A stretch of 61,582 nucleotides of DNA. Origin: Methylobacter sp. Lineage in GTDB: Bacteria > Pseudomonadota > Gammaproteobacteria > Methylococcales > Methylomonadaceae. The stretch covers positions 1-61,582 of the forward strand of contig JAURZV010000037.1 of the NCBI GenBank assembly GCA_030653175.1, given 5' to 3'. Shown here one piece after another: positions 52,627 to 61,264 of this stretch. Made by a program: the position numbers and the translations under genes. Position 1 is the first letter of the stretch. Each line of letters starts with the position of its first letter. A model generated the notes under the pieces. It made no database searches and was not told where the DNA came from. It saw only the letters and a program-made list of their open reading frames with translations.

Positions 52627-53055
52627 ATGATTGGACAGATTGAAAGTTATGATCCCGATTCGCAAACCGGGGTGATAAAAACCGAGGGAGCGTTGTTTAC
52701 GTTTCATTTAGAGGGTTGGGTCGCGGACGTACCGCCGGACGAAGGCGATGACGTTAACTTTGATGCCGAAGGAACAATTGCGAGCAACATTAATCTGGTG
52801 GGCGCATATTTGGAGCCGCCTAAAGCCGTTAAATATAAATACCTGGCCGCTGTGCTGGCGTTATTTTTGGGCTGGACAGGGGCGCATAGGTTTTATCTGG
52901 GCTTTTACAGGTTGGCCTTTATGCAGTTAACGCTGACGGTGATACTTTACGTAACCGGACTGCCCGGATTTGCGGCGCTCTGGGGGTTTATAGAAAGCGT
53001 TCTGCTTTTTGGCGGACAGATCAACAAAGATGCTAAAGGTCGTCCGTTAAAATAA
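52627..53055 (+). CDS. Cold-shock-like OB domain fused to a TM2 membrane domain
   Basis: A 142-residue protein. Residues about 1-63 (MIGQIESYDPDSQTGVIKTEGALFTFHLEGW...GDDVNFDAEG) follow the spacing of a cold-shock/OB fold. Residues about 68-135 form a TM2 domain with two hydrophobic segments and the motif LALFLGWTGAHRFYLGFYRLAFMQL. The OB part lacks the RNP1 aromatic pattern of true CspA (KGFGFI), so nucleic-acid binding is uncertain. The function of TM2 proteins is unknown. Confidence 0.75.
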   Translation: MIGQIESYDPDSQTGVIKTEGALFTFHLEGWVADVPPDEGDDVNFDAEGTIASNINLVGAYLEPPKAVKYKYLAAVLALFLGWTGAHRFYLGFYRLAFMQLTLTVILYVTGLPGFAALWGFIESVLLFGGQINKDAKGRPLK

Positions 53056-53073
53056 TTTTAAAAACAGGAAGAC

Positions 53074-53113
53074 AAAAAAAGCCCTTGTGAGTTATCACAA
53101 GGGCTTTTTTTAA
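53074..53113. terminator. Bidirectional terminator between the TM2 gene and csp
   Basis: AAAAAAAGCCCTTGTGA and TCACAAGGGCTTTTTTT form a perfect stem with a 4-base loop and A/T runs on both sides. It serves the plus-strand TM2 gene and the minus-strand cold-shock gene. Confidence 0.92.
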
Positions 53114-53126
53114 AGCTGTTTATTCC

Positions 53127-53330
53127 TTATTTGGAATAAACATTAGCAGCAGTTAAGCCTTTTGGACCTGATTCGATGTCAAAAGTGACTGTGTCGCCTT
53201 CAGTCAGAGTTTTAAATCCTTCGCCCTGAATAACCGAATGATGAACAAAAACATCTTCGCCGCCATCAGCAGGTGCAATAAAACCAAAACCCTTCGTGTT
53301 GTTAAACCACTTTACGGTGCCTGTTGCCAT
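53127..53330 (-). CDS. Cold-shock protein (CspA family)
   Basis: Start at ATG 53330 ([20 protein letters not shown]), preceded by TAGGAG, giving 67 residues. RNP1 (KGFGFI) and RNP2 (VFVHHSVI) are intact, so it should bind single-stranded RNA/DNA and melt structures. The upstream extension in the same frame is the 5' untranslated region. A promoter at 53445-53474 implies a leader of about 110 bases, in line with post-transcriptionally controlled csp genes. Confidence 0.95.
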   Translation of the reverse strand: MATGTVKWFNNTKGFGFIAPADGGEDVFVHHSVIQGEGFKTLTEGDTVTFDIESGPKGLTAANVYSK

Positions 53331-53673
53331 TTTGAAACTCCTAAAATAAAAACTTACGGTTAACACAGAACTACAACATTGATAACCGGACAACCTAACA
53401 ATTTAGGAATCCCTTAACTCAACATCTGTTTTCTGACTTGGTGTATTGTACTGTTTTTTTTATGATATTGTCATTAGCGGATTTTATAAAAAGCTGTCTG
53501 TCGGTAAAAAGTTGGGGCCGGATAGTTGTTGTGCGCGGGTGAGAAGAAAGTCTGACATTTATACGCTCAACCTAACATGACTCTACGAAGAATATAGAAA
53601 AGCCAAGGTAAAAAAATGCGTGGTTTATTAATCAATCTGTTTTATTGGTGCACCCAAAACGCATGTGCTTTAA
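53331..53673. other. Gap between tatC and the cold-shock gene
   Basis: Holds the csp leader and promoter (see 53445-53474) and about 150 AT-rich bases next to the 3' end of tatC. No repeat or gene recognised in the rest. Confidence 0.5.
53445..53474 (-). promoter_or_regulatory. Sigma-70 promoter of the cold-shock gene
   Basis: On the minus strand ATGACA (-35, 53469-53474), an 18-base spacer rich in A, and TACAAT (-10, 53445-53450). Each box differs from consensus at one position. Transcription would start near 53438, leaving a leader of about 108 bases before the ATG. Confidence 0.6.
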
Positions 53674-54486
53674 TTATTCATCTTCTTGCCGTTCAATTTT
53701 ATCCAGTCGGGCGTCCATTTCGGCATCATCGGGCGATTGATAATCGCTATCAGGCTTGGGTACAAAAAGCCGGGAACATAACAAGCCCAGCTCAAACAGC
53801 ATCCACATCGGTACCGCTAATAATGTTTGCGAGATGGCATCGGGCGGCGTTAAAACCGCTCCGATGATAAACGCGCCGACGATGACATAAGGACGTTTAT
53901 CGGCGAGGTCGGCGGGTGTTACCAGTCCGGTCCAGACCAATACGATGGTGAATATCGGTACTTCAAAACAAACGCCAAACGCAAAAAATAAGGATAAAAC
54001 AAAATCGAGATACTTGGCAATATCGGTCATTACCGCCACGCCATCGGGTGCGGCGGCTGTCAAGAAGCCAAAAACCAGCGGGAAAACCACGAAGTAGGCA
54101 AAGGCTACGCCCATATAAAACAGCAGGGTGCTGGCAACCAGCAACGGTAAAATCATGCGTCGCTCCCGTTTATACAAGCCTGGCGCTACAAAGGCCCAGA
54201 ACTGATAAAGAATAAAGGGAACGGAAATAAATACCGAAACTATCAGCGCCAGTTTAAACGGCGTGAAAAAGGGAGAGGCCACATCAATAGCGATCATGGT
54301 GCTATTTTTCGGCATATGCTGCATTAGGGGACCGGCCAGCATGCTGTAGATTTCATTGGCGTATGAAGCCAGCCCCAAAAATATAACTAATACGCATAAA
54401 ACCGCTTTCAACAGGCGGTTACGCAATTCAATCAGATGACTGATAAAGGAGTGCTCTCCAGCCTCGTTAAAATTATTTTGGCTCAT
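53674..54486 (-). CDS. tatC: Sec-independent protein translocase TatC
   Basis: A 270-residue inner membrane protein with six hydrophobic segments; it recognises twin-arginine signal peptides together with TatB. Family motifs: [17 protein letters not shown] near the N terminus with the conserved E-L-R-R/N-R-L, then [23 protein letters not shown] near residue 90, and [21 protein letters not shown]. The acidic C-terminal tail ([18 protein letters not shown]) is longer than in E. coli. Its start overlaps tatB by 14 bases. Confidence 0.95.
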   Translation of the reverse strand: MSQNNFNEAGEHSFISHLIELRNRLLKAVLCVLVIFLGLASYANEIYSMLAGPLMQHMPKNSTMIAIDVASPFFTPFKLALIVSVFISVPFILYQFWAFVAPGLYKRERRMILPLLVASTLLFYMGVAFAYFVVFPLVFGFLTAAAPDGVAVMTDIAKYLDFVLSLFFAFGVCFEVPIFTIVLVWTGLVTPADLADKRPYVIVGAFIIGAVLTPPDAISQTLLAVPMWMLFELGLLCSRLFVPKPDSDYQSPDDAEMDARLDKIERQEDE

Positions 54487-54853
54487 GCTGTTCGGCTTTA
54501 TCTATCGGCACCTGTTTCTTATGTTGCTCCGGTTCGGCAACCGTTCCTGCATTCAGGTCGTCCTGCGCCCTTGAAGTCGTGGATAACGGATCAATCGTGG
54601 ACTTGAGTGTGTCAGAGGTTTCATCGAGTATTTGCTGAATATCTTCCATGCCGGACTGCTCCTTGAATATCTGGCGTAATTCTTCGGCTTGCAGTTCCAG
54701 CTTGATTTCTTCCTTGACGGAGGCCACCATACTGCGTGTTTTGCCGAGCCAGAATCCTGCAAGTCTAGCCACCTTGGGCAATCTTTCAGGACCTATCACC
54801 AATAAGCTGACCAAGCCGATCAGACAAAGTTCCGAGAATCCTACATCAAACAT
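54473..54853 (-). CDS. tatB: Sec-independent protein translocase TatB
   Basis: A 126-residue protein with a single N-terminal hydrophobic helix ([26 protein letters not shown]), the hinge GPERLP with the conserved Glu, and an amphipathic helix ([28 protein letters not shown]). The rest is a charged low-complexity tail. It forms the substrate-recognition complex with TatC. Confidence 0.93.
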   Translation of the reverse strand: MFDVGFSELCLIGLVSLLVIGPERLPKVARLAGFWLGKTRSMVASVKEEIKLELQAEELRQIFKEQSGMEDIQQILDETSDTLKSTIDPLSTTSRAQDDLNAGTVAEPEQHKKQVPIDKAEQHEPK

Positions 54854-54858
54854 AGGTG

Positions 54859-55074
54859 CTAATCTTTATCGGTTTTTTTGGAAGTGACTTCGCCTTCGAT
54901 GGCTTCACTCTTATTTTCGGCGGGCTTATCTTCTTCTTCGCCTTCTTTAAGGGCCGTACGAAAGCTTTTGATGGCTCCGCCCAGATCAGCGCCAATATTG
55001 CGCAAACGCTTGGTGCCAAAAACAATAATGACGATGGCTAATACAACTAATAAGTGAGTAACGCTGAGACCCAT
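54859..55074 (-). CDS. tatA: Sec-independent protein translocase TatA
   Basis: Start at ATG 55074 ([28 protein letters not shown]), giving 71 residues; the open frame upstream is hisE shadow and repeat. One short membrane helix, the [10 protein letters not shown] hinge and an amphipathic helix [13 protein letters not shown] define TatA, the pore-forming subunit. The charged tail [15 protein letters not shown] follows. Order tatA-tatB-tatC downstream of the his genes. Confidence 0.95.
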   Translation of the reverse strand: MGLSVTHLLVVLAIVIIVFGTKRLRNIGADLGGAIKSFRTALKEGEEEDKPAENKSEAIEGEVTSKKTDKD

Positions 55075-55141
55075 TTCTAACTCCAATGGAGACGTTGCAT
55101 TGCAACGCCTTATTTGATGGAGACCTTGCAGCGCAAGATCT

Positions 55142-55459
55142 TTACTTGTTACGTTGCGCCTTTTCTTCCAGACCGGACAAGCCAAAACGACGCTGCAGTT
55201 CCTGCAATACATCATCAGGCCCCAGTCCCTGATCGGCCAGCAACACCATACAATGAAACCACAAATCGGCAGTTTCATAAATAATCTGTTTTTTATCGCC
55301 GTCTTTAGCGGCGATAACCGTTTCTGTCGCTTCTTCGCCGATTTTTTTCAGTATGCTGTCCAACCCTTTGGCATACAGACTGGCGACATAGGATTTATCG
55401 GCAGGCTCCAGTTTACGCTGTTCCAGAATTTGCGCCAGTTGTTGTAATATGTCGCTCAT
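55142..55459 (-). CDS. hisE: Phosphoribosyl-ATP pyrophosphatase
   Basis: A 105-residue all-alpha MazG-like enzyme (second step of histidine synthesis). Motifs: [47 protein letters not shown], containing the metal-binding EExxE and the downstream Asp. Separate from hisI here, whereas E. coli has a fused HisIE. The start overlaps hisI by 4 bases. Confidence 0.95.
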   Translation of the reverse strand: MSDILQQLAQILEQRKLEPADKSYVASLYAKGLDSILKKIGEEATETVIAAKDGDKKQIIYETADLWFHCMVLLADQGLGPDDVLQELQRRFGLSGLEEKAQRNK

Positions 55460-55851
55460 GATTTTTTATAAATAGCTTCAGGATCTTTCAAAACCGGCTC
55501 GACAGCTTGCCATTGCCCGTCAACCAAGCCGCGATAAAAACAGCTGTTACGACCTGTGTGGCAGGCAATGCCGCCTTCCTGTTCAATTTTAAGCAAAATA
55601 ACGTCCTCATCGCAATCAAGAAATAAACCGATCACCTTCTGCCGGTTTCCGGACTCCTCGCCTTTGCGCCATAATCTTCCGCGCGACCTCGACCAGTAAA
55701 CCGCATAACCTTCGGCGACGGTTAAGGCTAACGACTCGCGGTTCATCCAGGCGAACATCAGTACTGTTCCGGTTTCTGCCTGTTGCGCGATAACCGGCAC
55801 CAGTCCGTCTTCGGCCCAGCGTATTTCATCCAGCCACGATGCGTCACTCAT
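55456..55851 (-). CDS. hisI: Phosphoribosyl-AMP cyclohydrolase
   Basis: A 131-residue enzyme opening the purine ring of PR-AMP. Conserved: [42 protein letters not shown], the metal-binding [13 protein letters not shown] and the zinc ligands in [14 protein letters not shown]. It overlaps hisF and hisE by 4 bases each, indicating tight translational coupling. Confidence 0.95.
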   Translation of the reverse strand: MSDASWLDEIRWAEDGLVPVIAQQAETGTVLMFAWMNRESLALTVAEGYAVYWSRSRGRLWRKGEESGNRQKVIGLFLDCDEDVILLKIEQEGGIACHTGRNSCFYRGLVDGQWQAVEPVLKDPEAIYKKS

Positions 55852-56621
55852 AAACGCACCTCTATGCCGCGTGAGGCCATGTGTTGTTTGGCCTGTTCAA
55901 TGGTGTATTCGGCAAAATGAAAAATGCTGGCGGCCAATACCGCATCCGCCTTGCCTTCAATAATGCCGTCGGCCAGGTGATCAAGACACCCGACGCCGCC
56001 GGATGCAATCACCGGCACCGTTACCGCCTCGCTGATGGCGCGGGTTAACGGCAAATCAAAACCTTCGCGGGTTCCGTCCCTGTCCATGCTGGTTAACAGG
56101 ATTTCCCCTGCACCGTAGTCGACCATTTTTTTTGCCCAGGCAACCGCTTCGATGCCAGTCGGCTTCCGGCCGCCGTGGGTAAAAATCTCCCACCGACTCG
56201 GTTCGTCAGGTGAACTGACTTTTTTAGCGTCTATGGCTACCACAATACATTGCGAGCCGAAACGCTCCGCCGCCTCGCGGACAAAATCCGGATTTGAAAC
56301 CGCCGCGCTGTTAATGCCGACTTTATCGGCGCCCGCATTCAGCATGCGGCGAATATCTTCCAGAGTTCTGATGCCGCCGCCGACCGTCAGCGGAATAAAA
56401 ACCTCGCCGGCCACCTGCTCAACGACATGAACAATGGTGTCCCGATTGTCATGCGTGGCGGTAATGTCCAGAAAAGTGATTTCATCCGCGCCTTCACGGT
56501 CATAACGTCTGGCGATTTCTACAGGGTCGCCGGCATCGCGAATATCGACAAATTTTACGCCTTTAACGACGCGGCCATTATCGACATCCAGACAGGGAAT
56601 AATGCGTTTGGCTAAGCTCAT
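55848..56621 (-). CDS. hisF: Imidazole glycerol phosphate synthase cyclase subunit HisF
   Basis: A 257-residue (beta/alpha)8 barrel. Signature elements: [24 protein letters not shown] with catalytic Asp11, [44 protein letters not shown] with catalytic Asp near residue 130, and IASGGVG. It works with HisH to make imidazole-glycerol phosphate and AICAR. hisA ends 2 bases upstream. Confidence 0.96.
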   Translation of the reverse strand: MSLAKRIIPCLDVDNGRVVKGVKFVDIRDAGDPVEIARRYDREGADEITFLDITATHDNRDTIVHVVEQVAGEVFIPLTVGGGIRTLEDIRRMLNAGADKVGINSAAVSNPDFVREAAERFGSQCIVVAIDAKKVSSPDEPSRWEIFTHGGRKPTGIEAVAWAKKMVDYGAGEILLTSMDRDGTREGFDLPLTRAISEAVTVPVIASGGVGCLDHLADGIIEGKADAVLAASIFHFAEYTIEQAKQHMASRGIEVRL

Positions 56622-56623
56622 GG

Positions 56624-57358
56624 TTATTGAAATGATTCCGCTAATTTTTCGGCCGCTTCAAAATCCAGCGTGCCTTCGTAAATTGCCCGGCCGGTGATGG
56701 CGCCCATAATACCTTCATGAGCGACTGCACCCAAGGCCCTGATGTCATCCATATTGGTAATGCCGCCGGACGCAATAACGGGAATCCGAATGGCGCGTGC
56801 CAATTTCGCGGTGGCTTCGATATTGACGCCGGACATCATGCCGTCTCTGGAAATATCGGTGTAGATAATGGCTTCGACGCCGTCTTCCTCAAAATGCTGG
56901 GCCAGATCGATCACATCATGTTTGGACAGCTTGGACCAGCCGTCAATAGCCACTTTGCCGTCTTTTGCATCCAGCCCGACGATGATGTGACGCGGATATT
57001 CGAGCGCCATATCCCTGACAAAATGCGGCTCATTAACTGCCTTGGTGCCGATAATAACGTATTCCACACCGGCGTTAAGATAAGCCTGGATAGTTTCTTC
57101 ATCGCGAATACCGCCGCCTATCTGTATCGGCACGTCGGGATAGGCGGAGGCAATGGCATGAATAACGTCGGCATTTCTCGGCTTTCCGGCAAACGCGCCA
57201 TCCAGGTCAACCAAATGAAGTCTTTTCGCGCCGGCGGCAACCCACTTGCCTGCTACAGCGACCGGGTCATCGGAAAAAATCGTATTATCATCCATTCGTC
57301 CCTGACGCAAACGAACACATTTTCCTTCTTTTAAATCGATTGCAGGTATTAACAACAT
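56624..57358 (-). CDS. hisA: ProFAR isomerase HisA
   Basis: A 244-residue (beta/alpha)8 barrel, paralogue of His[25 protein letters not shown] at the start with catalytic Asp8, [30 protein letters not shown], and [14 protein letters not shown] with the second catalytic Asp. Performs the Amadori rearrangement of ProFAR. Confidence 0.96.
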   Translation of the reverse strand: MLLIPAIDLKEGKCVRLRQGRMDDNTIFSDDPVAVAGKWVAAGAKRLHLVDLDGAFAGKPRNADVIHAIASAYPDVPIQIGGGIRDEETIQAYLNAGVEYVIIGTKAVNEPHFVRDMALEYPRHIIVGLDAKDGKVAIDGWSKLSKHDVIDLAQHFEEDGVEAIIYTDISRDGMMSGVNIEATAKLARAIRIPVIASGGITNMDDIRALGAVAHEGIMGAITGRAIYEGTLDFEAAEKLAESFQ

Positions 57359-57384
57359 AACTTATAAAATCCTCAGCGGCGTGT

Positions 57385-57415
57385 AATTATTATAGGGGCG
57401 GATTTATCCGCCCAA
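57385..57415. repeat. REP-like palindrome between hisH and hisA
   Basis: TATAGGGGCGGATTTATCCGCCC: a GGGCGGAT/ATCCGCCC hairpin with the TAGGGGCG head of the REP family, closely like the 41748-41768 sequence inside the RecQ-UvrD gene. It interrupts the otherwise tight his cluster. Confidence 0.65.
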
Positions 57416-57454
57416 AGACGACGAAATACCCAGAGGGCACAAGTGAATTCATCC

Positions 57455-58099
57455 CTATGCCTGTCCATCCCAATGCATAAAATTCTCCAGCAGTTGCAAG
57501 CCAACTGCCTGACTTTTTTCGGGGTGAAATTGTACGGCAAAAACATTATCTTGTGCCAAGGCGCAGGTAAATGCATCCGGGTATTGCGCAGTTGCCGCCA
57601 TTATCGCTGCATCATCCGGCTGTGCATAATAACTATGCACAAAATAAAAGCGGCTGTCTTGGGGAATATCTTCCCATAACGGATGTTGTTGCAGTTGATG
57701 AACCTGATTCCAGCCCATGTGCGGAATTTTGAGTAAATTTCCGGCGCTGTCTTTTAACGATTCGGGGAAATGTACGACGTGCCCGGAAAAAACGTCCAGG
57801 CATTTTGTGCCGCCGTTTTCTTCGCTGTCGGTCAATAAGGCCTGCATGCCTAAGCAAATTCCCAGTAAAGGCTTGCTTTTGGCAACCTGCTGGATAACAT
57901 CGGATAAGCCCGATTGATTGAGCGCCCGCATACAATCCCGTATCGCGCCGACACCGGGGAAAACCACCCTGTCGGCACGGAGGATCGAATCGGCATCGGA
58001 CACACAAACAACATCGACTTCAGGCGCTGCATGCTGCAGGGCTTTTACGATCGAATGCAGATTACCCATTCCATAATCAATGACAGCGACAGAAGACAT
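57455..58099 (-). CDS. hisH: Imidazole glycerol phosphate synthase glutaminase subunit HisH
   Basis: A 214-residue class I glutaminase providing ammonia to HisF. The nucleophile Cys is in PLLGICLGMQALLTDSEENGG near residue 80, with the His/Glu pair in VFAVQFHPEKSQAVGLQLLENF near the end. The oxyanion strand motif reads PGVGAIRDCM. A REP-like palindrome lies between it and hisA. Confidence 0.95.
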   Translation of the reverse strand: MSSVAVIDYGMGNLHSIVKALQHAAPEVDVVCVSDADSILRADRVVFPGVGAIRDCMRALNQSGLSDVIQQVAKSKPLLGICLGMQALLTDSEENGGTKCLDVFSGHVVHFPESLKDSAGNLLKIPHMGWNQVHQLQQHPLWEDIPQDSRFYFVHSYYAQPDDAAIMAATAQYPDAFTCALAQDNVFAVQFHPEKSQAVGLQLLENFMHWDGQA

Positions 58100-58124
58100 A
58101 AGAAATACAGGCTAAAGGTTAAGG

Positions 58125-58718
58125 TTAAAGGCTGCCCTTGGTTGACGGCATTATGCCCGCCATACGCGGGTCGGCGGTAATCGCCATGCGTATGGCTCGA
58201 CCCATGGCTTTAAAGATAGTTTCTGCAATATGATGGGCATTGGCGCCTTTCAGGTTGTCGATATGCAAAGTCACTCCGGCATGGTTGACAAAGCCCTGAA
58301 AAAACTCGCGGAACAAATCAACGTCAAAACGGCCGATCATGGCTTTCGGGTATTTAACCTCATAAAACAAGCCGGGGCGTCCGGAAAAATCAATTACGAC
58401 TCGCGATAAGGCTTCATCCAAAGGTACGTAAGCATGTCCGTAACGATAAATGCCTTTTTTGTCTTGCATGGCTTTGGCAAATGCCTGCCCTAAGGTAATG
58501 CCGATGTCTTCAACAGTGTGGTGATCATCAATATCCAAATCGCCTTTGGCTACAATGTCCATGTCAATCAGGCCGTGTCTGGCAATCTGATCGAGCATGT
58601 GTTCAAGAAAAGGTACGCCGGTCGAAAATGAGGCCTTACCCGACCCGTCCAGGTTAATTTTAATTTTGATTTGAGTTTCAAGCGTATTTCGCTCTACTTC
58701 TGCAGTACGTTGATCCAT
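58125..58718 (-). CDS. hisB: Imidazoleglycerol-phosphate dehydratase
   Basis: Start at ATG 58718 ([25 protein letters not shown]), giving 197 residues; monofunctional, unlike the phosphatase fusion of enterobacteria. Metal-binding motifs: [22 protein letters not shown] and [13 protein letters not shown], then [14 protein letters not shown] and [14 protein letters not shown]. First of hisB-hisH-hisA-hisF-hisI-hisE, all on the minus strand. hisG, hisC and hisD are outside the window. Confidence 0.95.
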   Translation of the reverse strand: MDQRTAEVERNTLETQIKIKINLDGSGKASFSTGVPFLEHMLDQIARHGLIDMDIVAKGDLDIDDHHTVEDIGITLGQAFAKAMQDKKGIYRYGHAYVPLDEALSRVVIDFSGRPGLFYEVKYPKAMIGRFDVDLFREFFQGFVNHAGVTLHIDNLKGANAHHIAETIFKAMGRAIRMAITADPRMAGIMPSTKGSL

Positions 58719-59002
58719 GTTTACATTATTTATATTTAAAGGCTGACAGCATTTTACTATGACAAGCAAGATTTTGCAGTGTTTGTTATTTATTGTAAAT
58801 CTTGGAAATGTGCAGTTTATAAAATATAGGCGTCGGCTTCATGGATGCAGGTCCAGTTGCGGAGAAGACAATGTTTTTGATCAGCAATTGAACATACCCG
58901 CGCAATGTCGAGCCTACTTAGCCCGATGCCGATGTAATTTTAAGCGCACATTATTTTAATCTTTAACTGACTTTTTTTATGGTTATTTTTTGAGACAATA
59001 GC
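58719..59002. other. hisB upstream region
   Basis: AT-rich gap containing a fragment (CATGGATGCAGGTCCAGTTGC, about 58849-58870) of the GATGCAGG repeat, and the candidate GacA-type site at 58933-58950. The hisB promoter should be here on the minus strand, but no clear pair of boxes was found. Confidence 0.45.
58933..58950 (+). promoter_or_regulatory. Possible GacA (UvrY) upstream activating site
   Basis: TGTAATTTTAAGCGCACA resembles the GacA box TGTAAG-N6-CTTACA (TGTAA at the left, ACA and one further base at the right). It lies about 60-70 bases before the presumed start of the candidate CsrA-binding RNA, the usual position. The match is imperfect. Confidence 0.35.
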
Positions 59003-59129
59003 CATGTCGCCAAAAGAGGAGACGGATTTTAAGAAAGTTCAATAGGATGTTGCCAAGGATGGAACGAAATGCCAACCAAACAGGCGACTTTTAGTCCCGG
59101 CACACCCCGTGTTCTGGGACTTTTTTTTT
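59003..59129 (+). ncRNA. Candidate CsrA-sequestering small RNA (RsmY/RsmZ-like)
   Basis: About 125 bases with five GGA motifs in the first 65 (AGAGGAG, ACGGAT, ATAGGATGTT, CAAGGATGG, TGGAAC); two of them match the CsrA site core AGGATG. The segment ends in a strong hairpin (AGTCCCGGCAC...GTGTTCTGGGACT, 59093-59121) followed by nine T. A GACAAT -10-like box stands at about 58994 and a GacA-like site at 58933. There is no open frame. This is the layout of Gac/Rsm small RNAs that titrate CsrA; the identity is inferred from motifs and structure only. Confidence 0.45.
59093..59129 (+). terminator. Rho-independent terminator of the candidate small RNA
   Basis: Stem AGTCCCGGCAC pairs with GTGTTCTGGGACT with a short loop, then a run of nine T. 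No plus-strand gene precedes it, so it supports a small transcript. Confidence 0.8.
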
Positions 59130-59584
59130 GAAATCAGCAAAACGTACTCACGGTGTAAACGACCATTCACCCTAAAAACCGCAGTTAGTCCACGAAAAGC
59201 ACGAAAGACACGAAAGAAATCAGTATGTTGTATTACACAGCCATTCACCCTTTGGGTGACGATCTACAATTTGGTATCTATTTGAATATTTTCGTGCTTT
59301 TCGTGTTTTTCGTGGATCAAATGATTTTTCTAGGTTCACACATTCCGGTGTGGATAAACTTGTCCTGCGGTTTTTCTGCCATTAAGTGTGGTTTTTTAAT
59401 AATGTGCTACCCTTCAAATTTGGTTATCTTGTTAATTTAAATATTGCTTCCGTTTTTCGCCTACCAACAGTAGGCGCTTCTCCTAAAGCGCATACTGTTG
59501 GCGATGATCAGATGGCTAAAAAATGGCTGGTTTCTCAATATTTTTATTCTTGATAGGCCGCAATGATCCTCCAAGGAGCAAGCT
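59130..59584. other. Gap upstream of the DUF342 gene with repeats
   Basis: Contains CCACGAAAAGCACGAAAGAC (about 59192-59216) and its inverted partner GTGCTTTTCGTGTTTTTCGTGG (about 59293-59316), together about 125 bases long. A second inverted unit has CGCCTACCAACAGTAGGCG plus GCATACTGTTGGCG (59458-59500). The short open frame across this stretch has no family similarity and is not called. Confidence 0.6.
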
Positions 59585-61264
59585 GTGAATGATGCGTCAC
59601 CTACCGATGTACTGACTTTTAAGCTGAGCGATGACGGTAAGTTGCTTGCAATATTTGAAGCGTGTGAATGCAAGCCCCGGCTGGATGAAGCAACGGTCAA
59701 AGCGGCACTGGCTAAGCAAGGCCTGTCCAATCTGTTTCTGCATGAAAACGCCCTCTCAAATCTGGTAAAACAGTACAACAGTCCTAGTGAAGGCTTTGTG
59801 CTGGAAATCGGTGAGCGCCGGGATGGCGGCTGTACACTCAAAATTGACGACGACAAAATGACCGCCAGGCTTACTTTAATCCCTCCATACGGCGGCGCTC
59901 CAGTCGCTTTATTTCAAATCCAGCTGGCTTTGCAGGAAAAGGGGGTAGTCAGAGGCATCATGACAAATGAAATCGAGGCCGCCTTAAAGCAAGGCTACGC
60001 CGCAGAACATATCATCGCCCAAGGGGTGCGCCCTGTGCGGGGTATTGACGCACGGTTCCAAAGCCTGATACCGCAAATAAGAGAGCGGAAACCCCAGGTA
60101 GACGCGCGCGGTATCGCTAACTACCGCGATCTTGGGCAGCTTATTGTCGTAAGGCCTGGTGACCCGCTGATGTGCCGCACTCCACCCACTGAAGGTAAAA
60201 AAGGCTGGGATATTACCGGGCAAGCACTTATGCCTCAATCAGGGCAGGACGTGCAGTTTGCCTCGGGGCTACAAGGTGTAGAGTTGGCCCCGGATGCCGA
60301 GCTTGATCCTGATAATAACAGTCTATTGTTGGCTGCGATCACCGGCCAACCAAAGTTGGTTCCTAATGGTGTTGTGGTGGAACCTACCATCGACCTGTCG
60401 CTGGTAGATATTTCAACCGGAAACATGAGTTTCGATGGCACGATTAATATCAAAGGCGATGTCAAGGATGGGATGAAAGTTCACGCGACTGGAGACGTGT
60501 TCGTGGGAGGAACCGTCGAAGCGGCAGAAATTGAAGCGGGTGGGAATATCGTTATAAAAGGCGGCGTGATCGGTCATAGCGAACATAGCGGCGATCCAAA
60601 CGAAGTTCCCACCTTTAACGCGATAATTATCAGCAAAGGTTCAATCAACGTACACTTTGCCGAAAATGTCTGTATGGAAGCGGGCGTAGATATCATTATT
60701 GAAGAATTTTCCATGCATAACCATTTGACCGCACTCAATCGGGTATTGGTGGGAAAATCCGGCGGAAAAAAAGGCCGTATCATCGGCGGCATTACCAGTG
60801 CATCAGATCTGGTAAAAACAGCCATAATTGGTTCGAGCGCGGGTTTTGTAACCAAGGTCAGGGCAGGCTTCAACCCTTACCTTCAGGCGGAGCAGGACAG
60901 GCTTAAGCTTGAGATTGACGCCCTTGAAAAGGAGCAGGAAGACCTGAAGAAAATTATTGCCTTCGTATTGGCGCATCCCGAAAAAGACAAAAACGGTTTG
61001 TTAAACAAAGCTCTCCACACCAGGGAAAAAATTGAAATTGATTGCACCCGGCTTCATGCCGACCGAACTCACCTTCTGTCGGAAATGACCCTTGCCGAGC
61101 ATGTCCAGGTTATTGTAGAAGAAGCTGTTCATGCAGGCGCCGAAATCCAGATTGGAAATGCTGTTTGGAAAAATAATGAAGAACGAGGTAAAGGTGTTTT
61201 TCAAATCGTCGAGGGTGAAATTGTTTTTGGAAACATCATGTTGAGTGTCAACGAATCACACTGA
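59585..61264 (+). CDS. DUF342 (FapA-like) protein
   Basis: A 559-residue protein starting at GTG 59585 with AAGGAG upstream. Residues about 140-390 form the FapA beta-helical core: VDARGIANYRDLGQLIVVRPGDPLMCRTPPTEGKKGWDITGQ, then Gly-rich turns (GTINIKGDVKDGMKVHATGDVFVGGTVEAAEIEAGGNIVIKGG) and GRIIGGITSASDLVKTAIIGS. Residues about 430-510 are a coiled coil (LKLEIDALEKEQEDLKK). FapA-type proteins (flagellar assembly protein A family, as in Vibrio) influence polar positioning and flagellar assembly; many proteobacterial members are unstudied. No flagellar gene is next to it. It lies downstream of the candidate CsrA-binding RNA, possibly without functional link. Confidence 0.85.
   Translation: MNDASPTDVLTFKLSDDGKLLAIFEACECKPRLDEATVKAALAKQGLSNLFLHENALSNLVKQYNSPSEGFVLEIGERRDGGCTLKIDDDKMTARLTLIPPYGGAPVALFQIQLALQEKGVVRGIMTNEIEAALKQGYAAEHIIAQGVRPVRGIDARFQSLIPQIRERKPQVDARGIANYRDLGQLIVVRPGDPLMCRTPPTEGKKGWDITGQALMPQSGQDVQFASGLQGVELAPDAELDPDNNSLLLAAITGQPKLVPNGVVVEPTIDLSLVDISTGNMSFDGTINIKGDVKDGMKVHATGDVFVGGTVEAAEIEAGGNIVIKGGVIGHSEHSGDPNEVPTFNAIIISKGSINVHFAENVCMEAGVDIIIEEFSMHNHLTALNRVLVGKSGGKKGRIIGGITSASDLVKTAIIGSSAGFVTKVRAGFNPYLQAEQDRLKLEIDALEKEQEDLKKIIAFVLAHPEKDKNGLLNKALHTREKIEIDCTRLHADRTHLLSEMTLAEHVQVIVEEAVHAGAEIQIGNAVWKNNEERGKGVFQIVEGEIVFGNIMLSVNESH

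Noticed and set aside
56717-57334. 205-codon plus-strand open frame opposite hisA
   Set aside because: Antisense shadow of hisA; no independent motif.
59225-59440. Short open frame upstream of the DUF342 gene
   Set aside because: It spans an inverted CACGAAA repeat and resembles no family; no ribosome-binding site was seen.
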